From Humulus lupulus (taxonomy: Eukaryota > Streptophyta > Magnoliopsida > Rosales > Cannabaceae), in NCBI RefSeq assembly GCF_963169125.1, contig NC_084800.1, positions 147,866,397 through 147,930,396 on the forward strand: 64,000 bases of DNA, read 5' to 3'. Position 1 is the first letter of the stretch. The number at the start of each line of letters is the position of its first letter. Positions 11,510 to 23,328 of the stretch are shown here, in pieces. The notes under the pieces are model-generated. The model did no database searches. It had not been told where the DNA came from and saw nothing but the letters and a program-made list of their open reading frames with translations. The position numbers were made by a program, and so were the translations under genes.

Positions 11510-13300
11510 GAGCTTTATAAGTCTCAATATTTCCATCAACACCTCGTTTCTTATTGTAGATCCACTTGCACCCAATGGCACTAAAGTCACTAGGTACTTC
11601 CACAAGATCCCAGATGGAATTTGAGTACATGGACTCCATTTCCTGTTTCATGGCTTCGAGCCATAGTTCGTTTTCAGGGCTAGCCATTGCCTGTAGGAAA
11701 TACAATGAATCATAATCACTAGTGTTACCAACAACCATATTGGTTTCACCATCCAAACCATAGAGAAATGGGTTCCTTGAAACCCTCCCACTACAACGAG
11801 ACTCCATGATTGTTTGCTCAGGAATAGTGGTACCATTTTCATTTAAATTGACTTGCATCGGATGGACATGAAGAGTGTAAATTTCATCATCAACTTACAT
11901 TGATGACGATGGAACATTGCTTGGAGTTAATTATTTAACCATCTCCTCTAAAACTACTTTGCTACGCAGTTTGAAGTTTTGGACATAGTCATTTTTCATA
12001 AAAGTAGCATTCGTAGAAGTAAACACTTTCTTTTCTTAATGACTATAGAAAAGTCCACCAACAGTACCTTTAGGATAGCCAACAGACATGGAAACTTCAG
12101 TTCGTGATTCTTGCTTTCCCTTCTTTTTCCTCAGGACGTGGGGAGGACAACCCCAGATTCTATAGTGGCGTAAACTAGGTTCACAACCATTCCAGAGTTC
12201 TAAGGGTGTTTTGGGGATTGATTTATACAGAACGACATTGAGAATGCCATTCGCGGTTTCAATTGCATGACCCCAAAATGAAGTTGGTAGACTTGAGTAA
12301 CAAAACATTCATTTAACAATTTCTAATAAAGTTCTGTTTCGGCGTTCCGCTACACCATTTTGTTGCGGAGTACCCGAGCCAGTAAGTCGTGACAAAATCC
12401 CAAGTTTAGTTAAATGATCTTGGAACTGCATATCCAAACATTCTCTACCCCTATCAGATCGCAAGATCTTTAATATTTTACCTAATTGGTTTTGAGCCAT
12501 TACTAGGAATTCCTGAAACTTTGAAAATGTTTCTGATTTCATATGCATTAGGTAAGGACATGAGTATCTAGAGTAATCGTCAATGACTGTGATGAATTAC
12601 TCAAAACCACCCCTGGCTTCTACATTAAAAGTTCCACAAGCATTTGAATGCACAAGTCCAAGTGGTTCTTTGGCCCTATCACCCTTTGTAGAGAATGGAC
12701 TCTTGGTCTGTTTGCCTTCTAGATAAGATTCACAGATAGGTAATTCACCTAAGGTGAGTTCCCCCAAAAGGCCCGTCCTTTGTAAGTCTTTGAATCCTAT
12801 CATAGCCAATGTGACTTAGTCTCAAGTGCCATAAATACGTCATATTATCGTTATCGGTCTTTTGAAGTTTATTGGTCCTAGGTTTAGCTATTTTGAATAA
12901 TTCATTATTAAGCGCGAGGGGTTGGTTAGGTCGCAGAATATAAAGCCTGTTTTCCAAACATGCAATACACAATTGTGATCCATTGAAGGAAATAGATATA
13001 TTTAAACTGGTGAAAGTCATAACAAATCATTCTGATTGCAACATGGAAACTGAAATTAAATTTCTACTAAAATCTAGAATAAAAAATAAATCATTTAAAA
13101 TTAAAAATTTATTTCTGAACTTTAGGTGAGCTTTTCCTCTAGCTTAGACCGCAACGACCGCTCCATTGCTAACTCTAAGCTTTAAGCCGCCTTCATCAAC
13201 TTCCTCCCACGATTCAAGAAGGTGTAAAGAGCTACAAACATGGTTAGTAGATCCAGAATCAATACTCCAAACAGATTTATCATTCTCTAAAACACATGTT
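11510..13300 (-). pseudogene. Ty1/copia protease-integrase-RT start (copy A)
   Basis: From right to left: protease with an intact DSGST (13249-13260), GAG-pre-integrase with WHLRLSHIGYDRI (about 12820), an integrase core with stops, and the catalytic-Glu region QQNGVAERRNRTLLEIVK (12309-12370). The integrase C-terminal region FWGHAIETANGILN and IWGCPPHV follow (12036-12290), then the RT N-terminus LEAMKQEMESMYSNS and IGCKWIYNKKRGVDGN (11510-11660). RT stops at the Tat LTR; the catalytic RT and RNase H are absent from this copy. It is broken into at least five frames and resembles copy B throughout. Confidence 0.8.
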
Positions 13301-13395
13301 TCTAAGATAAATGAACTATAATTATTACCTTTGTTTTTTGCTACTAGAAACTTGGGGAAATCCTGTTTCCAATGCTCCTTCTCATTGTAGTGAAA

Positions 13396-14043
13396 TCACT
13401 TATCTTTACCTTTCTTGTTCTTCTTTTTCTTCCCCTTAGGCGTCTTTGCAGGCCTAGGGTTGTTGTTTTGTCCACCTTTCCACTTGTTTACAGCTTTTGA
13501 AGATGAAGCTAGGTTAGCTTCAGCCTTAGCTGGATCAGCAGTAGTAGTATTAGTTGTCTTCTTTTCTCCTCCCTCACATGGTCCACCAATGATAGACTCA
13601 AAAGTTCGAAGCTCGTTCTTGAGCTGCGTCACACCATAGATGAGTTGATCACGAATGTGAGGAGATGGTGCCATCCGAGCATTGGCATATTTCTTGATGG
13701 CCTTAAAATGCGTCTGCATAGACTTTGCACCGAATAGGTCTTGGAACTGATCCATGATTTCATAGGTCGTCTCAACATTCTCCATCTTTGTCTTGAGAGT
13801 GTGGACCATACTAGTAAACATGTAGTGTCGTTCCTTTTTATTAGTCGCCTGCCAATTATCGTATTTATCTCTTACAGACTTGGTAGGTCCTTCAGCTGGA
13901 ACTTCTGGGGACTCCTCAGTCATGACGAACTTGTTGTTGTCACCGATCAACACTATGTTAATGTTCTGCTTTCACTTGAGAAAGTTTTCTCCAGTGAGTT
14001 TCTCCTTCAAAAGTTTAGAAAGGATTGGAGTAGACACAACCAT
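13396..14043 (-). pseudogene. Ty1/copia gag (copy A), one internal stop
   Basis: The ATG at 14043 begins MVVSTPILSKLLKEKLTGEN, the usual start of copia gag of the UBN2 type. A stop interrupts it near 13977, and the frame is then open to 13396 (185 residues). Residues correspond to the capsid (motifs YDNWQATNKK, YEIMDQFQDLFG, ARMAPSPHIRDQLI), ending in a Lys-rich basic tail. The zinc knuckle just beyond (about 13390-13340) is damaged: its first Cys is a stop. The gag packages element RNA; this copy is one nonsense change from a full capsid frame. Confidence 0.85.
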
Positions 14044-14199
14044 ACTTAAAACACTCGATTATCAATAAAATAGAAATCAATCACTTGTCTCAATAGAACT
14101 TCTATTCACTTTAATTTCAAGAAATAACAAAACATATATCGTAAATATGTAAGATATGACAAAAAAATACCAAACTAATCATATCTATATTATTGTGCA

Positions 14200-15918
14200 G
14201 CAGAATGATTGAGTCATTCCTTCAGTTTTCTCTAACCCTTGTATCTTTTCTGTCGCACGGTATCACCAAGAAACTGAACCGTTCTTCAATTTTCTTCACA
14301 ACCTTCCAAAGTATCCTTAGAATCACCTAGACTAGAGTAGGAAATTCTCAACACATGAGATAGATACAATAAGAAGAAGAGATGAGAATATTGAGGCTTA
14401 GAAAAAGACTTTTTGTGGTAGAGAGATTCTAAAACCCTAGAATATGAAAAATAGATTTTCAGATTGTCTTTTGATCATCTGCTTTCAACTCTCACTTAAC
14501 ATTTATTTTATAGGCTCAATTAGGTTACTTATTTAATTAAAAAATCAATAAAATAATAGCCAATTATCAGCCCTAGGTCAAAATTCCCATGGGCCATAGG
14601 ACCGTGAAATTTTTCATTTCATTATAAGCTTGTTGGACATAAAATCAAGACCTGTATTATTTTCTATTGATTAATTAATTAAATAATTATTTAAAACTTT
14701 TATCAAATTAATTATTTATAATTTTAACCTTGATTTAAACTTATTTATTTATTTAGACACCAATTTAGCGTAATTAATAATTCTGCTCTAATTTCTCTTT
14801 TCTTCTCTAAATTACATAACTCTGTGAAACTATCAAAAATTGACCTAGTAAACTTTGATAATTCTAATTGATAATTAAATCAATTAATTGAGACTATCTA
14901 GATGATTTTATCCAAGGTACCTTGGCGACCACGGGCCTATGAAATCAAGCTCCAATAAGTTATCATAAATTTAACAAATAAATTTACTAACTTATTATTT
15001 CCACGTGACTCCACTAAAGACTCAGAATTACACTCTTGAATTCATAGAATGCTCTATATGCAATATAGATATGTTATTTATTATCCATTTTTACAACCAT
15101 AATTATCACTCAATCCTCTATTGACGGTCTACAATGAGATGGGACTCAAATATCGTTTTACCCCTCATATTTTATCCTTAAAAGACTTAGTTCCTTGTAA
15201 ATGATATTTCAGTAAACTAATATTAATTACTGAAATGAGATATCTATCATTTAGCACCTTGAACCAAACTAAAACGAAACCATTGTTTCACTTCTTCATC
15301 TGAAGCTATAGATGTCCATATCTATGATTAACACTCCCACTCAATTATAGTATCGAGTTCCCAAGATGTAAGTATGGGCTAGTCCGTTGGGTAAGCTGGT
15401 AACGAACAAGTCAAAGAACTCAAATAATACAATCAGTTAGAATAATAACCACTCAGAATTGATATTGAATTGACAACTATATGATATGACTAGAGTAGAT
15501 AATAACGGTAAGTTAACTTATCTCATCTACAGTCAATATTGGTCCAGTCCGATGTAACAAATACATCCGATCTTATCTAATATGCTAATGTTCTGGAAAG
15601 AACATAACTCTACAATGTGTAAGTTGATCATATCGTAGATTGGCAAGTCTATGTAAATCCTATGCACTGACTAATCTTAGGACTGACTTATTTTGTGAAC
15701 ATATAATCATATTAATGTTCCACTGTGATTACGTCACTATAAATATGATTAGCTATATGCTTAGGATTTCATAGAAGTTTATATTAAGCAAATAATCATG
15801 AAAATAAAACATGTGATTAAAGTGATTGACCAAGTCAAAAATTAATTTTTATTCTTTTATTGATAATAAATAAGATTACAAAGAAATTGGATTTTAATTA
15901 GAGCACAAAATCCCAACA
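14200..15918 (-). repeat. 5' LTR of reversed copia element (copy A)
   Basis: The reverse complement starts TGTTGGGATTTTGTGCTC at 15918 and is about 1.7 kb. It shares long blocks with the 7036-8075 LTR. The inner end is probably at GCTGCACA near 14200; the adjoining minus-strand sequence TTTGGTATTTT could be a decayed tRNA-Met PBS. It holds the roughly 670-bp central AT-rich segment missing from the other LTR. The right flank is pol of another copia, so the compound inserted into that element. Confidence 0.75.
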
Positions 15919-17281
15919 GTTTGAGAGTTGACCTTAATCCTAAAGTGAGTAATAGATTAATATCCACTCTTGTACAATGTGCGACATACATTAAGCTTCC
16001 AATTGCGCTTGCACACTCTAGTTAAGCCATCATTCATCCTTTATTATTTTTAAGTTTTACACTTGAATTGAATGGTTTATTTGCTTTCTTGATTTTAAGA
16101 TGACTAAATTTGTCAAGCACCTTGTCTACATAGTGTGAATGACTTAAGACACAACCACCACTACTTATTTCAACTTTGATACCTAAGATGGTATCGACCT
16201 CTCCAAGGTCTTTTGAAATGTGGAAGAAAGAAACCTCTTTGTTTCGAAGATGCTTTTCATGTCATTGCTTAAAATCAACATATAGACATAGTAAGATTAT
16301 AATCTTATCACAAGCCTTAGAATATAAGCACTTGTCTCTATTGTTATGTCCAAGCCCATTTGAAATAATGGCTGGATCAAACTTCTCATGCCATTGTTTG
16401 GGTGCTTATTTTAAACCATATAATTATTTAACAAGCTTGCACATCTTATGTTCATTTCCTCTTAGAAAAAAACCTATCGATTGTTCCTTATTGAGGTTTT
16501 CATCTTGACATCCATTTTATTAACATAAAGGTGATATATTGATGAAAGTGCAAATAGGACTCTTATTGAGGTTGTCCTAGCAACTAGTGCATAAGTTTCA
16601 AAGTAATCGATTCCTTCCTTTTGTTTAAAACCCTTGGTTAATAATCTAGTCTTAGAAGTTTGTAGCGAGCCACCGGTGTGATATTTTATTTGAACATTGT
16701 GGAAGGCTAACTAATCTCCAAGTGTATCCATTATAAAATCTATTTCATTGTTATCACTTCTTTCCAAAATGTAGAGTCTCTTGAAGACATAGGTTCTTGG
16801 TTGTCTTAGGATCATCTTAACCTTGAAAACCATAGGAATTTTTCTAATGACTTCTTCAAGGTAGATATAATTCACTTAAGAGCAAGTCTCACTTGATCCT
16901 AACTCTTTAAGTCATTGGCTTCTTCTTGGAAATATAGGTTGCTCAACAACCCTTGAAGATGTCTGTGCTTGAGATTCTTCTACCATGATGGGTTCTTAAG
17001 AATTATTATCTTCATGTAATAAATTCTCAATGAATTCCACCTCTCTAAATTCTATGATTACATTATACTCTAGGTCCAATAATATATATTCTTTGTTATT
17101 GGAAGCATAACCAATACAAACACATTTTATGGCTCTTGGACCCAACTTGGTCATTTTAGGAATCGTGCTCTTACAATAAGCAAGGCACCTCATACATTTT
17201 AATATCCAATCTTTGATTTTCTACCTTCCCACATCTCATATAGAGAGATGTTATTTTTCTTCTTATGAATTCGAATACATG
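15919..17281 (-). pseudogene. Ty1/copia RT and integrase C-terminus (copy C, left part)
   Basis: Minus-strand frames give, from right to left: integrase C-terminal block LGPRAIKCVCIGYASNNKEY (about 17140-17080), RT start, RT catalytic area LLCLYVDF (about 16280; the second Asp of YVDD is lost and a stop follows), then LGIKVEISSGG and YVDKVLDKFSHLKI (about 16190-16090). The final part is ASAIGSLMYVAHCTR (about 15970). It is a different copia subfamily from copies A and B and is interrupted at 17282 by a solo LTR. The RNase H end is missing where the copia A/B compound begins. Confidence 0.75.
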
Positions 17282-18227
17282 TGTAACGCCCCGAAATCGC
17301 TATTAAGGTCGAATGCCTTGATTACAGTGCCAAGAAGGCATAATAAGATTTATAGGTGGAATTAGTTGAATATATGTATAATTATGCAATATAAATGATT
17401 TGTGTTGTAATGTTACTAGATATGCATGTTTATGTGTATTAAATATGCATGTAGGCCCATTTTTGTAAATTGGGGCATATTTGTAATTTTTGACCTGTTG
17501 AGGGTATGTTTGCATTATGTCATGTATGTGTTTGTGATGGATCGACAAAGGCTGAGAGCGGCAAAGGTCAGGATCGACAAAGGTCAGGATCGGTAAAGGC
17601 TGGGATCGGCAAGAACTGGGATCTGCATTAAGCATGTTGAATGCAAGCCGCCATGGCATGGCCATCCAAGGGTTTCATACTCATCAGCTCGGTTAGGACC
17701 GTGAATCTAGTGCCTGGTAATGCACCTTGATCGACGTAGGTCGCTGCTGTGAATTGTCTATTGTGTTTATTTAGTTATGTATTTACTGAAATTAGTTTTT
17801 ATATGCTATGTTTTTGTTGTTTTTTTGTTGGGCCTTGGATGACAGGTGCTCTATGGTATAGGTAAGGTTAAGGGAAGAGCCGACCAGGCATAAGTTTGAG
17901 GGCATGGAGCGGTGCATACATGTTTGGCCTACCTGGCCGCCATGTATGGGGTAGTTTTGAGGACCACATTATAAATGTCTTATTTTCTCGCCTATGTCAA
18001 CTGTATAATAACTTTGAATTATAAATACATTTTAAACAATATTTTGGGATCCCAATGTAACTCTTTTACAATTATAATGGAAGTACAAATCTTTTAATAT
18101 GAAAGCTTTATTAAATGAGTCTTTGTTTTAATTTAATTACACTTTTTGGGTCTAACACCTCGATTAGCAAGTCAAATACACATTTTCAAATAACATGGTA
18201 ATGGATCTAGGGTAGTAGGGCGATACA
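17282..18227 (+). repeat. Solo gypsy LTR in copia C
   Basis: A complete 946-bp LTR from TGTAACGCCCC to GGGCGATACA, flanked by ACATG (17277-17281) and ACACG (18228-18232), a target-site duplication with one later change. Internally it has the family blocks GGGCCTTGGATGAC...GGTGCTCTATGG and TTTTGGGATCCCAA. It is shorter than its relatives because the middle is abbreviated. Copia pol resumes on both sides, so LTR-LTR recombination removed an inserted element. Confidence 0.85.
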
Positions 18228-19008
18228 ACACGTCACAAGTAATGCCTCACCCCACAAATTATAATTCAACTTAGCATGTAATAGCATAGCATTAACCATT
18301 TCAAGGAAACTTCTACTCTTTCTTTTAGCTACACCATTTTGCTGTAAAGCCTGTGGAGCTAAACATTCATCAATAATTTCATGTTCCTCACAAAACATAT
18401 AAAATTCTTTTGAGAAATATTCACCGCCTCTATCACTTCTAACTTCATGAATTTTCTAATCTAATTAACTTTCTTTTTCGATTTTGTATATCTTAAGTGC
18501 ATTAAAATTTTCATCCTTACTCTTAAATATATATATAAGCATACGTGAACCTAGAACAATCATCTATAAAAGTCAAGAAATACAAATTTCCACCTCTAGT
18601 TACACATGACATTCAATTCACATGAATGATTATGAATTAAGTGAAGAAAGTATGTACTTCTATCAAAACTAAGAAAAGGTTTCTTGATTATTTTAGATTT
18701 GATACATACTTTACATTTATCAACATTGGTAACATCACAATTTAACATGTCGAATCCAACAATTCTTTTAATAGTACTATTGTCTATATGTGCAAGTATA
18801 TTATGCCATAATAAAGGAGAATTGGAATTGACAACATAGCAAGAAGTAGAAGTACTATTATTAGTAAAAATATTATCATGAATACACAATTTAATTATGC
18901 CCTCACAAGAGTATCCCTTTTCAATAAAGACCCCACTCTTAGATAAAATTAGCTTGATGGACTCAAACACCGCTTTGATGCTCAGTTTCCTTAGTAATTC
19001 ACCACTTA
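18228..19008 (-). pseudogene. Ty1/copia GAG-pre-integrase and integrase (copy C, right part)
   Basis: The integrase C-core QQNGVAKRKSRSFLEMVNAML (18207-18340, continuous up to the inserted LTR) retains the catalytic Glu position changed to Lys (VAKRK for VAERR). The GAG-pre-integrase region at 18596-19008 holds LLWHNILAHIDNSTIKRI and CKVCIKSKIIKKPF, giving H-x4-H (LWHNILAH) and C-x2-C zinc ligands. Stops separate the pieces. It ends where a gypsy LTR begins at 19009. Confidence 0.75.
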
Positions 19009-19509
19009 TGTAATGACTCAAAATTCACTAATAAGGCTTAAGGGCCTTGATTAGTGTGTCGGGAGGGCATAATTGGTTTATATGTGATTTAAATGATTTT
19101 AATGCATGATTTTGTGATAAGCATGCTTATGTGACTATATATTATAATTTTGGAGACCACATTATTATGTGGATAAATTTGCAGCATGCGACTTGAGGCA
19201 ATCCTAGGGAGCCAGTTAGCGGGAAAGTCACAACGGGATCCAATACATGACTTGGGGCGAGTCAAGGAGTATTTTAGGTATTAGATATTTATTTGGGTTA
19301 TCGGGTTATAAAAATAAATAATTGGAGATATATTTGAAGTTAGAGAGTTTAGGAGGGAATATTGGGAAAATTTACCATTTTTCCCTCAGGGACGTTTTTG
19401 GCACCCCGAGCCTTAGGATTAACTTAATTAACTAAGGATAAATAAAACAAAACCAAGGATAAGAGTAGAAACACCTAAACTGACCCCTCCCTCTTCTTTC
19501 AGCTCACTC

Positions 19510-19510
<1 letters not shown>

Positions 19511-19559
<49 letters not shown>
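19511..19559 (+). repeat. CT dinucleotide microsatellite
   Basis: About 24 uninterrupted CT units inside the gypsy LTR, at the point where related LTRs have only CTCTCTCT-type pyrimidine runs (for example 26066-26080). Confidence 0.9.
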
Positions 19560-19560
<1 letters not shown>

Positions 19561-20059
19561 ACCATGGAAACCAAAGGAAGATTCAACTAGAAACTCAAGG
19601 ATTTGAGCTGGAATTTTGGGGATTATCTCATTAGCAAATTGAAGGTTCAGACAAGAATTTAGGTAAGCATTGAATTATGATTTTAGCAGTCTAAATTATG
19701 TAGTTTTGGCTGGGTATTAAGTGTTCTTGGGTTCTTGATATTGAAGATTGAATTGAGGCTAAGGACGTGGGAATTAGCTCAGTAAAAACTTGGTGGACTT
19801 GTTCTTCAGTAGAGGTAAGTCTCTAATTATGGTTTAGCACTTGAATTATGGGAATTCTTGGCTGTTCAAGGTAGTTTTTGAGCTTTGGGGTTTCAAGGAT
19901 TGAAATGTGATTTTGATGAGTTTTTAAGCTAGTTTTCCTATGGGTTTTGTTGCTGGGAGTATATTAGAACTATTGTGATAATTAAAGTATGATATTGGGA
20001 TGGTTTTGAGTTAAATTGAGTGAGGTTTGGACGTTGGAAAAGGAGATTATTTTGAGTTC

Positions 20060-20225
20060 GAAGGGGTCGGGCCACGGCTCCGTTCTTGGTGTGTCACTAC
20101 CCTCTAGAATAGGTGGGAGCTGAAGAAGAAGGGTGGGTCGCAGCATGGGGAGTGCTGGGCTGCGGCCCGTGTTTGTTGTTTTGCGAGGCTGGGCCTCTTG
20201 ATGGAGGCGGGCCGTGGCACTTAAG
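20060..20225. other. GC-rich motif island in gypsy LTR
   Basis: A GC-rich patch with repeated GGGCC-ACGGC, GGTCGCAGC and GGCTGCGGCCC words inside an otherwise AT-rich LTR. Similar islands occur at the same relative position in other LTRs of the window. Confidence 0.5.
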
Positions 20226-21070
20226 GGCAATTTTGGCTTTGAGAAGGTTTTAGGTGCGGGGACCTAACCTAGGGTGCTCGGGATCGATTCCACTACCGTG
20301 TTTGGTGGAATTCGATGTTCAGAAGGCTAGAACTTGGACCGAACCTCTATTCAATTATTATTGATGGAATTCCTTATCTTGGTTGTGACTAGGTGTATGC
20401 TAGGGCTCGGGAAAGGGATCGTGCTCAAGGATCATTTGTCGTGATCACAGCATTCGGAGCAAAAGGTAAGAAAACTGCACCCGGTTGTGTGTTATGATGG
20501 GACTAAGGGTTCCCTATACCTGTATGCATTATTGTATGATGCTATTACACCATGTGAATATAAAACAAATGGCCTAAGAGTGTCGAAGTTAATGTTGGTG
20601 CACCGGGCGCGGCTCAGCCACTGGTAGCTGAGGACAACTTAATATTCACTGAGCTCGGTTTAAGCGGACTGGAGTCAGTGGGGTTAATAGAGAGTACAAC
20701 CTAAGGGCGTCAACCCTGATTATTATATGACTTAGTTGTTAATGTTGATTTGATGAGTTTGGGTATGCCGAATATCTGACTATGTGAATGTTATGTATGA
20801 TTGAGTATACAGTTATGTTTTATAAGTTATCTAGTTATTGTCATTCATCATTCTGTGATAACATGGTTTTCTTGCTAGGCCTTGGCTCACGGGTGCTACA
20901 TGGTGCAGGTAAAGGCAAGGGTGAGCTTAATCAGCCCTAATTTGGAGAGCTCTAGAGGCAGAATGTACATAGTCAGCTGCTCGGCCACCACGGTCGAGGG
21001 ATGGACAGGAACAAGAGAACTTTAAATGTTTGTATCACCCTTAGAGCGACTAGTGGTGAGTTCTGGCTAC

Positions 21071-23315
21071 TGTTGGAGATGTGCCCTGAAAGCATATGTA
21101 GTAGACATTGTTTTTATGAAATAAATAAATAAATTGAATTTGTTATGCATATATTTTATGGACTATATTATTCTATGATAATATTATGTAAATATCAAGA
21201 AAATTCCTAAGTTCATGAATGTAATCTCAAACACGTATTAGTACGAGAGGATTGTGTTTGAGATAAATGAACTTGAATAGTTCGCAGTAAAATAAAGTTA
21301 TGGAATCTTTAGATTAATTACTGCAAGTACGGTCCACTAGTATTATGAGTACATGTGATCTAGATCCGGATCACTAGTGTGGTAGGATACTTTAGTGGAG
21401 GTGCTTTATATATTAGAGAATATATAGAACTGGACCAAATATGTTTGTTAATACTTAGTTAAATACCGTTTCGAAGTATTAATTAAATATATCAACTGAT
21501 GATCATATACAAATAGATCTTAATCCTAAGGTTACTATGAACTCCTGTTTATGTTATATGAGTTCTTTGATTCACTTGTTAGGGTCTGTCAGAACGATCA
21601 GGCTAAAAACTTTTGTTTTGGGAACTCATTAATATAGATGGCTGGGGACATAATATACAGATATGGAATCTATACCTTCTCGCAAGAGATTGAATGATGG
21701 TTCTCTTAAGGGTTGACTTTTGGGACTGAAAGGTTATTGAGCTCAAATTCATAATTTAGTTATGAATTAACCTTCACTAGTAGAGTCAATGGTACTTAAG
21801 GAAACAAGACATAATTAAAAGGGTAAAACGGTAATTTTATTCCCGATTAATTATGAACCATTATTAGAGGGTCAAGTTGTATGCAATGATTAAATCAATG
21901 GACACTTTATGATTATAAAGTACTCAGTAAATGAAATGTCTATAATTACAAGAGTTCAATCTCATATTTATAGTGGAATAATCATGAGATTAATAAATTA
22001 AGATTATTTAATTAAAGAGTTTAATTAATAATCTCAAATTTATTGGAGCTTGGAATTATAGGTCCATAGGTCCCCATAGCGGCTCTATCAACACTGTTCA
22101 AGGTAAGAGTTGATATGAAGGGAAAATAGTTTAAAGACATATTTAGGAAGAAATTTGTTCTTCAGGCCAAATATGCAATTATATGATAATGGTGATTAAT
22201 TAATTAATTACAAATTAGTTGTAGTTAACCAAATTAATTAATATTTAATTATTATATAATTTTTGAAATTATATTAAATAATTAAATAAATTTCGAAATT
22301 TAATTAAATAATTAATTAATTGTAATTTTCGAAATTATGATTAATTAAATATTTATTTTCGAAAATTTTGGGATTTAATTAATTAGTAGAATTAATTAAA
22401 TATCTTTATTTGAGTGGGAGAAAATAATTTGATAAGTTCAAATTGGATTTGAATTTAAAAGATTAATATTTATTCAAATAATTAATTATATTTGATAATT
22501 AATTAAATAGATAATTAATTTGAATTAGTTATCAGGTTGTTGGAACTTATCTGACAAAGTAATTTGAATAAATAATTAAATAAAATATGAAAAAAAAAAT
22601 ATCCCTAGAAATTAGGAAGCTATACGTTCACACACAGTCCAGGACTGTGTGTGGCGTGTAGGACAGTATTTTTCAGGGATGGGATTTTCAATTTTATTTA
22701 TTTAATTAATTAATTAATGGATAATTCAAAAAATTGGTTTTTGGATTTTTTTCATTAATGGAATAATTAATTAATTAAAAAATAAATTGTAAAATGGTTA
22801 CAGATTTATTTTTCAATTTTGAATATTTTCTGTTAAGTAAGACTGATCAGATTATTATTCAAAATAAGAGAAGTGAGTGAGAGACATCTCAGAAGATTCG
22901 CTCTATGAAAATAGAACGATAGTTTTCTCTCTCCCTGAAAATAAAGAACCAATTCTTAGGCCTATTCTCTTGATCTCATGAGTTGAGTACATCAAGAAGA
23001 ATCACAAATAAACTATCCTTCATTCTCTAAGTGCCCACACATTTCTTGAGGTGTAGAGAACGCTTTGGAAGATCTTGGTGTGAGTACGTGGGAGCGGCTT
23101 GGATAGGAAGATCGTTCTAAATACGAAAAGATAGCAAGGACACTTGATAGGCTTCAAGAGGTATGATTTCTATCACTATCTTGCTTATGATTAATGTATG
23201 TATATTAATGGATCCGCAGATTTAAAGGTAGTTTAAATATGTTACAAAAATTTTGTTGTACACTGGGCCAACCACACCACCATTCTGCTGCGTATTAGGA
23301 AACTCGTTCCTAACA
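21071..23315 (+). repeat. Long (2.2 kb) LTR of a nested element, probably copia
   Basis: It starts TGTTGGAGATGTGCCCTG and ends GTTCCTAACA, two bases before a PBS, so this is a 5' LTR in plus orientation. It is very AT-rich (AATTAATTAA runs at 22190-22520) and has a 12-bp-stem hairpin at 22629-22653. It is inserted in the gypsy LTR at 21070 (flank GCTAC). The rest of the element is absent: gypsy pol starts right after the PBS. The copia assignment is by general LTR style only. Confidence 0.7.
22629..22653. other. Perfect hairpin in long LTR
   Basis: CACACACAGTCC, one A, then GGACTGTGTGTG: a 12-bp perfect stem with a single-base loop. The location in the 3' half of the LTR suggests an RNA structure near the transcript start or poly(A) area, but no function is shown. 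Confidence 0.7.
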
Positions 23316-23317
23316 AT

Positions 23318-23328
23318 TGGTACCAGAG
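23318..23328 (+). other. Primer binding site (variant tRNA-Met type)
   Basis: TGGTACCAGAG lies two bases after the LTR end and resembles the tRNA-Met PBS with one change. Gypsy pol follows within a few bases, so only this stump of the internal region survived. Confidence 0.65.

Larger units (their letters stand above)
19009..21070 (+). repeat. Gypsy LTR, 3' end cut off
   Basis: It starts TGTAATGACTC with the family opening (AAGGCTTAAGGGCCTTGATT). It keeps the central CT microsatellite, the GC-rich island (about 20060-20225) and the block GGTGCTACATGGTGCAGG (about 20890). It stops at 21070, where another LTR begins, so its last part is missing. It is about 75-80% similar to the W 3' LTR by eye, too divergent for the two to be a pair of one recent insertion. 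Confidence 0.75.

Noticed and set aside
13415..13639. Hydrophobic Phe-rich plus-strand ORF
   Set aside because: Antisense of the Lys/Asn-rich gag tail of copia copy A.
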